Below are positions 1 through 11,525 of a stretch of 64,000 nucleotides of DNA, piece by piece. The notes under the pieces were generated by a model. It saw nothing but the letters and a program-made list of their open reading frames with translations. It was not told the DNA's origin and made no database searches. A program made the translations under genes and the position numbers. The DNA is from Exophiala sp. HKRS030 (Eukaryota; Ascomycota; Eurotiomycetes; Chaetothyriales; Herpotrichiellaceae). The stretch spans positions 6,758,001 to 6,822,000 of the forward strand of contig JAHWDD010000002.1 of assembly GCA_023897205.1 (NCBI GenBank). Reading direction: 5' to 3'. Each line of letters starts with the position of its first letter. The stretch's first letter is position 1.

Positions 1-2
1 TC

Positions 3-362
3 ACATACTCCATTGCTTACGGCCTAATTGCGGGTATTATGTCATATATCACGATTAACACTATCATCTGGCTTCTGGAACTCGCATCAGGTGGCCGCCT
101 CAAGGTTGCTGATAAGGAGCATAAAGACTTCTGGACTTACAAAATCGAAGGTGGTCTACTCCCTCCGTGGTTGATTAGAGTTTGCAAAGGAAAGAAGGAT
201 TTCTGGCGCCCGTACGATGACGTCGAGCACAATGAAGCTCCTACTGGCACACATATCGACGGACGCGACGCTCCTACGGGAGAGGAAAAGAGCGGGCAAA
301 CTCCGGATGTCGACGAATTTGGAAGAGAACGAAGTTCATCTTCTGAGAAGGTCAAAACATAA
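3..362 (+). CDS. azgA: AzgA-type purine (hypoxanthine-adenine-guanine) permease, 3' end only
   Basis: The window opens inside this gene, and only the last 119 codons are present. The reading frame is open from base 3 and ends at TAA 360-362. The visible part carries the end of the last membrane segments (YGLIAGIMSY...), then the ASGGR motif, and then the cytoplasmic tail with the LLPPW and GKKDFWRP motifs that are typical of AzgA/NCS2-like fungal purine transporters. Members of this family are plasma-membrane proton symporters for adenine, guanine and hypoxanthine. The last 45 residues are acidic and serine-rich and probably disordered. Family assignment rests on remembered motifs in a short fragment; substrate choice within the AzgA family is inferred. 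Confidence 0.8.
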   Translation, partial: TYSIAYGLIAGIMSYITINTIIWLLELASGGRLKVADKEHKDFWTYKIEGGLLPPWLIRVCKGKKDFWRPYDDVEHNEAPTGTHIDGRDAPTGEEKSGQTPDVDEFGRERSSSSEKVKT

Positions 363-946
363 GCTGTTTAGAGAGGGTATCCAGGAGCCAACATAGCGTT
401 TTGATACCTAGACTCAAATGTATAACACGGTTGTGGGAATCGAATGAAGCCTCAGGGGTCTTTCGCGGAACATGAAAGACGACTTCTAACCGACAGCAAA
501 AACTGTCGAGCGGGCACTTCCAGTGTTTTATAGCAGTCTGAAGTACCCCAGAGATTCTTACGAGGTTCTGGAGAATCCAATATAGGCTACACTTTGCTTT
601 TATAGGGTCTTTGATAGCCTGCTCTTGTAGTTTGAAGCTACTACAGACTGTATTACTCTTCAAGATTACGTACCACTTTCTTACTGTTTGTCGCCGAACT
701 TTCATCACTTGACATTGGTCGGCGGAAATTAATATATATCCGCAGCAATGCCGGGTAACGATTGAACAGCTCATATAAAAGGGTAGGTTTATCTCACTAG
801 TGCCATATAACGCCCTTTGTATCCCCTCCGCACCTGAAATTTGAATGTTAGCGCGCCCCACATCTCGCATCCTGTAATTTCGTTTCTCACCCATTTTTCT
901 ATGAGGAATAGAGTTGAGATGATGTAATTAATGTCATTGATAGCAC
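363..946. other. AT-rich intergenic DNA downstream of the purine permease
   Basis: No reading frame here looks like a protein. Runs such as ttaatatatatc and many TA/TT steps suggest non-coding sequence, possibly a decayed element. It ends at the scaffold gap. Confidence 0.5.
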
Positions 947-1046
947 NNNNNNNNNNNNNNNNNNNNNNNNNNNNNNNNNNNNNNNNNNNNNNNNNNNNNN
1001 NNNNNNNNNNNNNNNNNNNNNNNNNNNNNNNNNNNNNNNNNNNNNN
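947..1046. other. Assembly gap of exactly 100 N
   Basis: One hundred consecutive N. The round length suggests a scaffolding gap of unknown true size, so the order and spacing of the DNA on either side are inferred by the assembler. Confidence 0.98.
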
Positions 1047-1966
1047 AAATCTCTCCTGATGCGCAAGAAAATCAATAATCGAGTGCACTAGGTGAGTGCT
1101 TGTTAATATATCGAATATGCGCACTGGCCAGTCGATAGTTCGGTCAATAATTGGTTGATTAGTAAGCACAAGCCAACATTATCTCATGGAATCTAAGTAT
1201 GACTAGCACCATCATTGATCGCCAAATTACGAACACCTTGAACAAAGCTGCGCCTAGTATTACGCTAGAGCTTAGCAGCAAGATCTTCACAATTAATGCA
1301 GGTAACGGAGCTTCGAATAGCCAAATCCAGATTGGTAAATGGGTGCTCCTTCAAAAGCGTATTACGCCAGCCGACGCTTGTGTAGTGGGAGCTCCAGCCC
1401 TAGCAAGGGGTTGGAAGTCACTCATATTACTCGGGATAAGCAGAGTAGGGGCAATACTGGTATGAACGAATTGCAGGACGAAGATGGTGATTTTCAATAT
1501 TCCTACCTACCTAGGTAGAACGTGGTAGAACTAAAAGTCCAATGTCTGGCAATATACTACGGCGTATCACACGGTCTTATGGCGTACCTCGATACGTGCT
1601 CCGTGAGGTCAACGAGATCGTTAACAACCGCTATGGATCTATCGACTTGTCTACAATAGACTGGCTATACCTTTATCTTATCCCTAAGGATCATCAACTA
1701 GTCTTAAGATCACGGCATCATATTGGTATAGCTTGCCTCGTCGTATTTGTGAAATAAGGACGGAGGACGGGCCGAAGATATTCATCAACAACCGCAAAGG
1801 CTAACTACTACTGCCCACCAATATCGAGGACTTTTCTTACTATGCGGTGTCTTACTTAAGGTATCGAATCCACTCGTATGTATGTTCGAGTGTCATCATA
1901 TTCCAGCTTTACGAACCTAACAGCACTATCTTTAGCTCATTAGCCACCTAAAACGTCTCATTACGA
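1047..1966. other. AT-rich gene-free block, possible decayed repeat
   Basis: Short open frames occur at 1199-1465 and 1542-1757, but neither has a motif I recognise and neither is flanked by splice signals. The stretch contains the palindrome-rich piece cctacctacctaggtag at about 1502-1518. A decayed or RIP-mutated transposon next to the gap is possible but unproven. Confidence 0.4.
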
Positions 1967-4008
1967 TCAATGAGCCAAGTTGGCAGCCACCCTGTTGGTC
2001 ATGTACTTCTTGGTATTTCCCAAGAAGAAACAAGCAATAATGGTGCATACGCCAAAGCCAATGCTAGACAGCCACACGTACTTCAAGCTCTCTGCATACG
2101 CCCAACGACTACCTATAGCGGCAGCTTCAAGGACCTCGGCGGTCACTCCAGGGACTTGTGCAAGTGCAGCAGGCATCGTCAAGTATGCTCCAACGAATGC
2201 TTCGGCCGATTCAAGCGGCAATCCAGCTTGGACCGCCCACTGACCGATATAAAGAGGAAGTCGGGGAGTGAGCTTGTTGATGAAGACGTTGTAGTAGATG
2301 GCGTATCCAATAGATCCACCAACGGTTCGAATCGCTAGAGATAGGGCAACACATGTGGCAATAGACGTGTCAGGAGTTACCATGATGGCAACCGTTGCCG
2401 CTGGGACAAGAACACCACCGACACCAAAGCCTGTTATAGACCCAAGTGCCACTGCCAAAGCGGGTGTATCAGGAGTGACAGCAGCGAGAGCACCTCCGAA
2501 AGCCGCTAGAAACCATCAGTATTGATTGACATTCGCATTTCGATATGAAAGCACTTACTCATGATAACTGTTGATGCCAGAAGCAGCTCGCGATTCCACC
2601 CTTTGAACCAGGTCAAAGCAGCATTGACGAAGACTGCGCCAAAGGTGGTGGTTAGGCCAGGGAACAAGCCTTTAATACCGACTTGAACCGGATCAGGGTC
2701 GAAAACATCGTGGAAGAGAATGGGGAAGAAATTGAGCATTGCATAGAAATTCATCCCTGCGACACTGGTTAGACTTGTTGATGTTCAAAAGGGATGACAT
2801 ACCCGCAACGAAAGCAATTCCAAATGCCATGCCCACGATCTTTTGGCCAGCAAACATTTCATGGGGAATCATAGGCTCTTTCACGAATTTCATTTCCCAG
2901 ATGACGAAGAACGCAATCAATGCGAGACCTATAAGTAAAGTGCAGAGCACATATGCACTGGTCCATGAATGAGAATAACCGCCTGCCTGCATAGCAACAA
3001 GGCTATACTCGTCAGTGGATCGCTTGATATAGTGTGTCGACGAAAGAACTTACAAGAGTGTCAATCCCATGATTGAAGTGGCACCTCCAACATAGTCAAT
3101 TCTGCCTAGGAGCGACCTGATCGCTTGGCCCTTTGCTCGTGTCTGTGACAGAGGGAAATACAAGAGAGCGATACCAGCGAATGAAATGGCATTCCAGATT
3201 CTGTATGTGTGAGTAACAGGCCTACATAGAGCTTCAATTCCTAGAGAACTCACAGGCATATCCAAATACCCCATCGCCAGGTATGATATGTCGATAATAG
3301 TTGTGCGTAGAGCAGATAAGGGGTAAAAGGTAGAATGAATCCAGTGACAAGTGCTAGGTAGAAGCCTCGTTTCTTCACAGGGACTAGTTCAGCAGTCCTG
3401 CAGAAATTTCAGTAAGGGCTTGGGAATCAAACATAAACCACTTACCCTGCCAAAGCGGTGAGCTCTCCAATTGCTGCTCCAGCACCTGCTAGCCCCATGC
3501 CAGTTACACCAGAGCCGAAGTTCTGAGCTGTAGCAAGCACAATTATACCAACCACCAAGAAGAGGCCACCAAGGAGAGTGATGTTTCGGCGACCCATTAG
3601 ATCTTGCAGATATCCTGACAATGGAGCTACAGCAGCAAGAGCCAGTGCATAACTAACTGGTAGCCATGCAGAGACCGCTGCACCGCCAATGTCGGCAGCG
3701 ATGAAGCTAAGGGAGCCACCAACGAAATAAAGGGGTATTTGAGAACCTAAAGACATGAGCAGATAGTTCTCCGGACCCTCACATGAGGTGTTGCTGAATC
3801 ACATACCCACGTAGAGGCCTGACAACGAAAGAGCGGCGGCCCTGTCCTTCAGTGTCCATGTCTGGGTTGCGAAATCAATCTCGACTGGTTCGGCATGTTC
3901 GATGTCGACATTTGTGGACGAAGGCTTTTCCAATGGTGTGGAAGCATTCTCATGATGCTCGGTGTTTATGTGCGCTTCTTGCGCCAGGGTAGACGCCTTT
4001 TCCGCCAT
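1967..4008 (-). CDS. MFS drug/toxin efflux pump, TRI12 family, seven exons
   Basis: Predicted product is 576 residues with 14 membrane segments, a proton-driven exporter of the fungal trichothecene-efflux (TRI12) family of the major facilitator superfamily. Exons on the minus strand are 4008-3807, 3746-3446, 3397-3254, 3200-3054, 3002-2803, 2756-2559 and 2505-1967. All six introns are 46-60 bases, GT-AG, and the joined length (1731) divides by three. Key motifs: SQIPLYFVGGSLSFIAADIG near the first segment, GYLQDLMGRRNITL (motif A-like), GAGAAIGELTALAG, VKKRGFYLA, QAGGYSHSW and VLVPAATVAI. The acidic 60-residue amino end is cytoplasmic. The native substrate is unknown; relatives export trichothecenes, siderophores or azoles. 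No biosynthetic cluster surrounds it, so a role in general detoxification is the safer inference. Confidence 0.92.
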
Positions 4009-5844
4009 GAGTCAAATTTGATGTTGGAGCAGAAATCACTTGAAGTGAGGGCAATTGTACCTAAATTAATGAAGGGCACAGCTTTCCTGGTCATGGTGGT
4101 GTAGACTGGCTGTCCTTAATACTTCTGTGTTCCTGTCCACCATGTCGATCCCCCCGCAAATTCGGTCCAGATTTCTGGCTCAGCCTCTCCACAATCTGGG
4201 GATTCTGAGACGCGCGGGGCTGCTCCACGGCTCTTTTCGGATATTGTTGACAAGGCTCTTGGTAGTCTTGGGAGGAGTCTTGCAACGTACCAAGCGTGGA
4301 CTGACTCGTGCCCATGTCGAGGACACTTCATTACCTCATGAATACTGAACTCATATCGGCCGGACTGAACCTGCCGATAAGCACAGAGAAATTGTCTGGA
4401 TCGAATCCATGCCTTCTCTAAACGACTTGGGCTTCTTGTTCTCAAGAGCCACGGTGCTGCTTGCCTGTACGAGTATTGGTACAGAATGAGCAATTTCAGT
4501 TGAGCAGAAGAGCAGAAAGATCATGCAAGCGAATTCCAAGGCTTCCTGACCCACTGCCACGGCATGGCATTCTTGTCAATCAGTGCCCAATATCCACTTT
4601 GCAATGGTCTGACTCTGCGATTTGGACTCTGCAATTCTTTCGACCTCGCTTGTTATCTTGCAAACAGCCGAGCGTTGTGGGGATCTCTCCCACAGAGTCA
4701 ATGGAAGGTCCCCTTGTCCTGCCACAGGCAAGGTGTCACAGGTCGCAGGCCTGGCCCTGATTAGCGGATTGTCATATCTCTTGCGGTACTTGAGAATGAT
4801 GCCTGTCATATTTACAACAAGTCCGCTATGAGCCAGATCTGAAATCCAGGTTTCCAAATCCAGCCATGTCATGAGAGACGCCGCCCGCGATACTGCTATG
4901 GTTGGACTTCCTCCTATCCTGCAGCAGTCCGTGTATAACGGACTGTATGGTCCAGAGCCGTTTGGGATCCGTGGTGTCGAAGTGCGAGCCTTCCAGCCAT
5001 CAGATGACTGTCAACATCTCCGGGATTGGGTTGCGAGTTTGTACTGTGATCTCAGGCAACTTCCAATTTGGTCATAAAACAAGTACTGAAGAGCGAAAGT
5101 CGATATCCATGGCTTCGATGTTCGATGAAGGAGCGTTTGTCTTCACCAGCTACCTCGGAATCGTCGCCTTGCATCGATGACTTGTCTAATGTTGATTGAG
5201 TTGAAGTCATATCAGATAACTTTGATATCAAAACTGAGCGACATGCTCAGATATGAGATGGTGTTGGGGCTCGTCTCACTCAACAGGGCTTCAGCTCTCC
5301 TGAGGCTGGAGTGATGGGCTGATGATATCGAAGCACATGAGGTCGCTTCTAGGATCTCGACCAGATGGCGTCTCATAGAGTTCTTCACTCGTCTGTTTAC
5401 GACATGATACCTATGCAAGTCTGGCGTTCATACCGATCTCGCGGGTTTCCAGTGAATGTTGAATTCACTTGTGAGTTATATCTTAGGCTTCATGGCGCTG
5501 TGCTTCACTTGTTCTCAGAGAGCTTTCCCAAAGATCTCTTGTCAAAACTCGGTGGATATCTTCTTCTTCTTCTTTCATGCGAGCTGATGTTGATCCTGCC
5601 TCATCATCACCACAGCATGTTCAAACCTTCAACCACGGTCTTCTAAATGTCCAAAAATCGTGCTTCAACGACTTTGCTTGAGCTTTCTCGACAATCCACT
5701 CGCTTGCATAGTTTCTTCAGCTTCGCTTCATTGGTATCTCAAACTCATGCCCAACACTGATCTTTGCTAACATCTCACACAGCTTGTTGAGGTCCAGCGT
5801 AACGCTGCCTTGCACTTCTCTCCTTCGGCCATTCCTCAATAGCC
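4009..5844. other. Intergenic region between efflux pump and helicase
   Basis: This 1.8 kb stretch lies between two divergently transcribed genes. Short open frames on both strands overlap each other and show no conserved motif. The last few hundred bases before 5845 are pyrimidine-rich, as expected for a fungal promoter and leader. No RNA gene was recognised. Confidence 0.5.
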
Positions 5845-8800
5845 ATGCCGCTCATAGATACAACAGGTGACCTCTTCACTCTCAAGAAGGTAGGGGCTGC
5901 AGAAGCTTCTGGGGAGGAACGCATCTCCATAGATCGAGTCTTGAGTGGCGAAGATGAGGATTCCAGGAAGTCGGACTGCATAGCCCGTTGGCCAAAGCAG
6001 AACACTGGCCAGACGGATCTAGCCATCAACAATCTTGGTAAAGCCTACTGCTTTGATGCCTGTGTCACGAATGGCGTTGGAACAAAATTCAAGTTCATCC
6101 AGAATGACTTCATGTCATTCATACACGTTGAATTGAAAATCTCTGACCAATGCCCGCTGAGCACTACTGGACGAAACCCTGGATTCAAGCTCAACTACAA
6201 GACTTGCAGTACTCTAGAAGTCCGGTCTCTGAGCGGGAAGAGCTTCAATCACCTTCTCAGTGATCAGATGCCGGCCTATGGAGATCGGAACGTGGGGGTT
6301 CTGGTTCAGCTCTCTGATGATGAGCTCGTTAACAGTGAAGGCCTCTTTGTGGACAGCTGTCCGGTTGAGCTCCTACCACTTAGAAGCGCATTGCGAGCCG
6401 GGCAAGTACTAGCTATCGTCATGAAGAGCACTTTGGGCTTGGAAGAGAGCTTTGCTACGGTCGTCGAGTGCTTCACTATCGACTCAACTCAACAAAAGTG
6501 GCGTTATCTGCACGACGAGCTTGAACCATCATTTTCATCATTGTCAAGTCGCAAGCCTGTGGATACAAAACTCAAGCCATGCCTACCAGTCGAAGTATGC
6601 TTCTTCGACTTCGAGCACTACTATCTTTCTCTTGGGCTGGCAGCTGAAATAGAGAGGGAACTAACAGAATCAAAACAAACTGCTTCTTGGACATCCAAGG
6701 CCTGGATCATTCAACCTGATGCGAATGACAATAATCACTTCACAGCCATCTTGGAATTGCCGAGGACGTTCACATCCGACTTTTCACGTGGTGACACAGC
6801 GACAGCTTGGCTTGAGTTCGGAGCTGACTCTCATCATGGTAAAGAATGGGACATCAAGGTGGTGCATCCCTTGCCCGGCACGACAAATCAGATGATGACG
6901 ACTTCCTTGACTCGTCGTCCCAACCTGGAAATGAGTGGTTACCTTGATGAACGGCGTGTCCCGACCGTCACACCAAATAAAGCTCTCCTCGGTGCGAAGG
7001 CTCAGGTGCAATCAATCTTGAAGAATAATTTCTTGCTCATCACTGTTCGGCCTGATTCACGCCATGGGATCTTCCATCGCGTTTTTGAGGGCTTGGGGAA
7101 GCTTTTCAACTCGAGAACAGGTGACAGCCCGATCTCCACCATATGCGATTTCCTTGTAGGTCAGAAACCGGTCCACCTACCAAGGCGGTCGATCTATAAC
7201 ACACTCTCCGACCCGTCACTGGCAGCCCCAGAGTTCATGAATCTCAACAGCAGTCAACTGGAGGCTATCGATCTCGCAAATCGAGCGCCAGGCGGTTTTG
7301 TCATCTGCCATGGCGGCCCCGGCACAGGGAAGACTCACTTCGTGGTGGAGGCCCTCAAGCCATTCCTGAAGGATGAGAGGTCAGAGCACTCCATCCTGGT
7401 AACTTCTCCAGCCAATCACGGTGTTGATGCTTTGGCGATTGCTCTCCATACAAAATTGCGCTTGCTGATCGCCGACAACCCGAAGCTCAAGCATCATTAC
7501 GTGGTAAGGATGCATAGCGAGAAGACAGAACAGGCCATCCTGATGCAGCAGGCCGATCAAGAGAGGTCGAAGCGCCTGGAAGAGCTGCAGAAGGAGAAGA
7601 AGGGTAAGGCCTCGGAGGCGACTGTGACACAGAGAAATGCTAGTAACGATACTCTATACGCCATGTGCCGAGAACTGAATGCCCGTCGGTATGCTATGGT
7701 GGAGGATGAACGAGTTCGTCATATTGAATTATCAGTCGGGCAGCAGGCTCTGCGTTTTGCTGGACTGCTACAGGGTGGTCCCGATGTCTCTACAACCGAC
7801 GTCTGTAAAATAGAATTTCAGAAGTTCAGAGAGTTGTACGAGCGATACCGAAAGGGTGAGGACTTTGGGCCCGAGACCAAATATGACCTAGAAGTTGAGG
7901 TTGCTCGACTCATACATTACACCATCAGACACGCGACCATCGTCTGTTGCACCATGGCCGCCGCTGGAGATGAGGTCGTCTGCTTGCCCTACTTCGGAGC
8001 TGAATTGATTGTCGTGGATGAAGCAGCGCGTGTATCGGAGTACCAGTGGTGGCCGCTGCTAGCCTTTTACCCACATGCAGCTGGGAAGATCCTGGTAGGC
8101 GATCCCAACCAGCTGAAAGTCTTCAAGAAGTCTGAAAGTTCTCGCTGGAATGGAGAGTACTTGAGGGCGGCTAACTTTAATCCGTTTGCTGAGCAATTGG
8201 CGATGTCGCTGCAAGAAAGACTTCAAACCATCGGAGTCGAGTCGGCTTTTTTCACGACTCAATATCGTGCTGCTCCAGAGATCTCGAGGATCTACAACGA
8301 CATCGTTTATCAAGGACGATTGCTGGATGATAGTTCAACTTTGGTCCAAGCACGGCCGCTTGCTATGCAAATTCAAGAACACAACTTGAAATACTACCAG
8401 AACAAGTCTTCTGTCGTGTTCTACGTGGTCAGTGGAACAAAAGGACTTCGAGGAAGGAAAAAGTCATGGTACTGTGAACGAACGGCAATTGGGGTCATGA
8501 ACATCCTGACCAAATTGCTGCAAGATGGTTTTGGAACGGCACAAAAACGATGCAGTATTGCAATCTTGACACCATACGTAGCACAGTACGAGATGCTTCG
8601 TGTTGATTTGGACGAGATGATGCGGGAGATTCCCTGGGCTAAGGACGTTGTGTTGAATCGACTGGAAATGGCTCAAGGACTGGAGTACGACATTATCATT
8701 CTAGATCCAGCCATCACCCGCACAGCAGGGTTTCTGAACCTGAACAGACTCAACGTTTTCTTCTCGCGCGCCAAGTGTGGACTGTATGTCGTTGGCGATT

Positions 8801-8958
8801 CCCAACGCTGGAGCATTCTCAAGGGAGACAATGGCGCCCATGTCCGGAGCTTTCGATCTCAGTTGAGCAAGTATCGATTCTTAGCAACCGAAACTGTGTC
8901 CAAGTATCACGAGGAACGGACGGATGAGAATGAGGGGGATGAGTGGGATTCGGACTAG
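5845..8958 (+). CDS. UPF1/NAM7-like superfamily 1 helicase, intronless
   Basis: A single 1037-residue exon encoding a DNA2/NAM7-type SF1 helicase (AAA_11 plus AAA_12 domains) in its C-terminal half. Visible motifs: Walker A GGPGTGKT at residues 490-497, motif II DEAA at 725-728, motif III GDPNQL at 752-757, motif IV QYR at 806-808, motif V QGLEYD from about 944 and motif VI NVFFSRAK from 970. A charged insertion (residues about 572-620, ERSKRLEELQKEKKGK) sits between motifs I and II, where UPF1-like helicases carry variable inserts. The first 450 residues have no domain I can name; the classic UPF1 CH zinc domain is not evident. Such proteins unwind RNA or DNA with ATP; the target here is unknown. 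The tail is strongly acidic. It is not the UPF1 orthologue itself, more likely one of the lineage-specific fungal paralogues. Confidence 0.9.
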   Translation: MPLIDTTGDLFTLKKVGAAEASGEERISIDRVLSGEDEDSRKSDCIARWPKQNTGQTDLAINNLGKAYCFDACVTNGVGTKFKFIQNDFMSFIHVELKISDQCPLSTTGRNPGFKLNYKTCSTLEVRSLSGKSFNHLLSDQMPAYGDRNVGVLVQLSDDELVNSEGLFVDSCPVELLPLRSALRAGQVLAIVMKSTLGLEESFATVVECFTIDSTQQKWRYLHDELEPSFSSLSSRKPVDTKLKPCLPVEVCFFDFEHYYLSLGLAAEIERELTESKQTASWTSKAWIIQPDANDNNHFTAILELPRTFTSDFSRGDTATAWLEFGADSHHGKEWDIKVVHPLPGTTNQMMTTSLTRRPNLEMSGYLDERRVPTVTPNKALLGAKAQVQSILKNNFLLITVRPDSRHGIFHRVFEGLGKLFNSRTGDSPISTICDFLVGQKPVHLPRRSIYNTLSDPSLAAPEFMNLNSSQLEAIDLANRAPGGFVICHGGPGTGKTHFVVEALKPFLKDERSEHSILVTSPANHGVDALAIALHTKLRLLIADNPKLKHHYVVRMHSEKTEQAILMQQADQERSKRLEELQKEKKGKASEATVTQRNASNDTLYAMCRELNARRYAMVEDERVRHIELSVGQQALRFAGLLQGGPDVSTTDVCKIEFQKFRELYERYRKGEDFGPETKYDLEVEVARLIHYTIRHATIVCCTMAAAGDEVVCLPYFGAELIVVDEAARVSEYQWWPLLAFYPHAAGKILVGDPNQLKVFKKSESSRWNGEYLRAANFNPFAEQLAMSLQERLQTIGVESAFFTTQYRAAPEISRIYNDIVYQGRLLDDSSTLVQARPLAMQIQEHNLKYYQNKSSVVFYVVSGTKGLRGRKKSWYCERTAIGVMNILTKLLQDGFGTAQKRCSIAILTPYVAQYEMLRVDLDEMMREIPWAKDVVLNRLEMAQGLEYDIIILDPAITRTAGFLNLNRLNVFFSRAKCGLYVVGDSQRWSILKGDNGAHVRSFRSQLSKYRFLATETVSKYHEERTDENEGDEWDSD

Positions 8959-10154
8959 AATGTCCCTGGCGTAGTCGTGGTCTATGTTGTCGACCACTGG
9001 GGACATGGGTCAACTGTAGAGTCATCAGAGGTGGAATTTGAGCTCAGAAGTCTTGTGCAGGCTGATGGAAATGACTGAGTTGGATATCGGACTGTTTGAG
9101 ACCAGGTTGGAGGTCGAAATGCCATGACGCGTGGTCACTTGATAAGAGAGGTTCGGATTCCACGGTCTGGTGTGGTGGGATTTTTCTGAAACACGCTTTG
9201 ACGAAGGAGGTGGAGCCACAGAGTTCAGAGTTCGCCAGCCTCGCGTGGCGTCCGACGCGCAAGAGGCCCAGATCCAGATCCAGCCCCACCAAATTCCGAT
9301 TGCCAACCACGTTGATTTCATCGCGTTTTTCAAGATGTCGACATGGTGATGGTGATGCAAATTAAATAGAAAGGCAGGCCGAATGCACGGTTCACTCGGT
9401 TGTCTAATTCATGTTTTCTTACAACTTCAAGGATTACGACTGAATCCTGAATCCTGAACACCTACCGTTGTTGGTAGCCTCGTTCCTTTTATTGTGTGCG
9501 TCCAGCCTGACCACGTGCCTGATCCTCTTTCAGCCTGATCCCACAGCGTATCCGAAGCCTAATCCTGCCCAAGACACCCAAATCTACCCGGAAGTCTCTT
9601 GTTAGCAGCGGGGTAATAAGAAGAGCACGAGCGCACGAGCACCCTCCCCTTGTCTTCTTTCATCGACATCTCTTCCACTTCAGAATCTCCCTACCTATAC
9701 GCGGTCGAAATCTTCGAGGAAACACTTATCTCAAACTTGGACATATCAGTGGAAAACCAGGATTCAGACCACCGACAACAGGCTTGAGACTTTTTCTTTG
9801 TTGCTGCGCCCCAAGCACCAAGTGGGCAAGCCTAAAACCTCCCAGTGACCTTGGAACCTGTCACCAGCTCAAGCCACGACTACTCGGGCCACGCAAGTGC
9901 CTGTGCCACGCCTGCAGCACCCAGCACCTTGATACCTACAGCGCCTAGCTTGAGCCTATTTGGTGCCTATTACCTATCATCCACAACCTAGAGGCCGCTA
10001 GAACCCCTCCAAGTACTCGTGCGATACTCGCCGCTTGGACTCGATTTGGTGCAGATCCCCACCCAACCCGCAATCACCACCAAGTTTGGACCTGATCTTC
10101 GCTCTACCTCGCCTATCACCAACTTTCCTTCCTCACCACTTTGCGTCATCCCAC
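8959..10154. other. Intergenic region and probable long leader of the next gene
   Basis: No protein-like frame. From about 9640 the sequence is C/T-rich with many ctt, ccac and cacc steps, typical of fungal promoters and 5' untranslated leaders. An upstream in-frame ATG lies at 10035. Confidence 0.5.
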
Positions 10155-11525
10155 ATGGCACACCACACGTTCCACCCTTCGCAGGCCACACCAGGCACGC
10201 AAGGCCATCATGCCCTAAACACAAAGATTCTTCCAAATCTTCCTTTTAATGTCTCGGACGATTCGGTTTTGTCTCTGCCACCACCTTGCCCCTCCAGATC
10301 ACAGCACCAACGCTCCAGGACTGTCACTGAACTACCACCTCTATTTACCCGAACCCAGTCACATTCTCCCACTAGATCCTCGACATTTCTACCTTTCTTG
10401 CGACCTCAGAGCACACGATCACTCTCTCCCGAACGAGTCTCCTACCCTGAAGCCTCACAATTCGAGTTACCCGATACCCCGCCTGAAGAACAACCCTCCA
10501 AGAAACGAGTCTCGACCACAGTCAGTAAACTCGCCAGTTGGTTCGAAGGCTCATCTGAACCTGTCAATATCTCACTGGTACCTTCACCTAACAAGGAAAA
10601 GTTGGACCCAATCGTCGAGTCTGGACTTATGGAGAACTTGTTCTCCGCTAGCCAGGACTCGGTCGACAATCTCACCAAGCGACCTCAAAAAAGGTCCAGT
10701 GTCATCAGTTCTCCTGCTGCAAATTCTTCAAGATTCAGTTTCTTCAGGAAGCCCACCGTTTCGTTGGCTCCTTCGGAATCTGTAGATGAAGATGAGCTGA
10801 GTCATGTTGACATCCGAGACGCTCTATTTCCACATGGCTATCCGGACGAATTTTCCCCTTGTACCTTCAAGAATCTCCAACTCAACGCCGAAGGCACTCT
10901 GCGTCGCTTTCAACAAGCACATATCGAGCAACGGAAAACCATCAAACAATCGACCTCCAACAAGATCGCACTGACGGATGAGCTCGAGGCGGCAAACACG
11001 AGAAATGAACACTTGAAATTTCAACTCGAAGACATGGCGGAGAAAGCGGCGGAGCAGGAAAAACTCATTACAGAACTGCGAGCACAGCTTGCAGCACAAC
11101 GAATCTCGCTAGATTCACGTGAACTACACGAGCAGGGTGTAAGGATGGTACCGGACGATAGCAGTATCCGCACCACCGACTCAACCCCACGCTCTCGATA
11201 CCGCCGAAATCGTTTGTCAGACCTGTCTATCTCGGGAGAATCCGAAGCAGCATCAGACCTTAGCTCTGTAGTCAGCGTCTTCTCAGAAGCATTATCAGCT
11301 GCACCGTCGCAGGGCACATCTATGGCGAGTCCTGTACTCAAATCTTCCCGACACGCACATCAGACTGATGAATGCTCTAACTGTCATGGACTTGGGACTT
11401 CAGAAGCATGGGATGTGGTAGGAATGATGAAGATGGAGTCAATGGCTCTAAAGCAACGTATTGGGCAACTTGAAAGTGCTCAGGATGAAGCGTTGGACTT
11501 TCTGAGCGGCCTCAAGCTTAGTTGA
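10155..11525 (+). CDS. Coiled-coil protein of unknown function
   Basis: Encodes 456 residues from the ATG at 10155 (MAHHTFHPS), in one exon ending at TGA 11523-11525. An in-frame ATG at 10035 would add 40 residues that look like translated leader (rich in P and S), so I prefer the later start. The first half is serine/proline-rich and disordered, with possible phosphorylation sites (SPER, TPPEE). A globular part begins near the HVDIRDALFPHGYP segment, followed by a coiled coil of about 70 residues (LTDELEAANTRNEHLKFQLE). The tail has a CxxC pair (ECSNCHGLG) and a second short helix that ends in LSGLKLS. I do not recognise a named domain; the layout suggests a fungal scaffold or cytoskeleton-associated protein, which is only inference. 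Confidence 0.7.
   Translation: MAHHTFHPSQATPGTQGHHALNTKILPNLPFNVSDDSVLSLPPPCPSRSQHQRSRTVTELPPLFTRTQSHSPTRSSTFLPFLRPQSTRSLSPERVSYPEASQFELPDTPPEEQPSKKRVSTTVSKLASWFEGSSEPVNISLVPSPNKEKLDPIVESGLMENLFSASQDSVDNLTKRPQKRSSVISSPAANSSRFSFFRKPTVSLAPSESVDEDELSHVDIRDALFPHGYPDEFSPCTFKNLQLNAEGTLRRFQQAHIEQRKTIKQSTSNKIALTDELEAANTRNEHLKFQLEDMAEKAAEQEKLITELRAQLAAQRISLDSRELHEQGVRMVPDDSSIRTTDSTPRSRYRRNRLSDLSISGESEAASDLSSVVSVFSEALSAAPSQGTSMASPVLKSSRHAHQTDECSNCHGLGTSEAWDVVGMMKMESMALKQRIGQLESAQDEALDFLSGLKLS

Noticed and set aside
352..1169. Minus-strand frames across the N gap
   Set aside because: One runs through undefined bases and both lie in AT-rich DNA without any family motif.
1967..4008. A toxin or secondary-metabolite gene cluster around the TRI12-type pump
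   Set aside because: No polyketide synthase, peptide synthetase, terpene cyclase or pathway regulator is present in the window.
4091..5646. Cluster of short frames between the efflux pump and the helicase
   Set aside because: Several overlap on both strands; none has a motif or splice chain.
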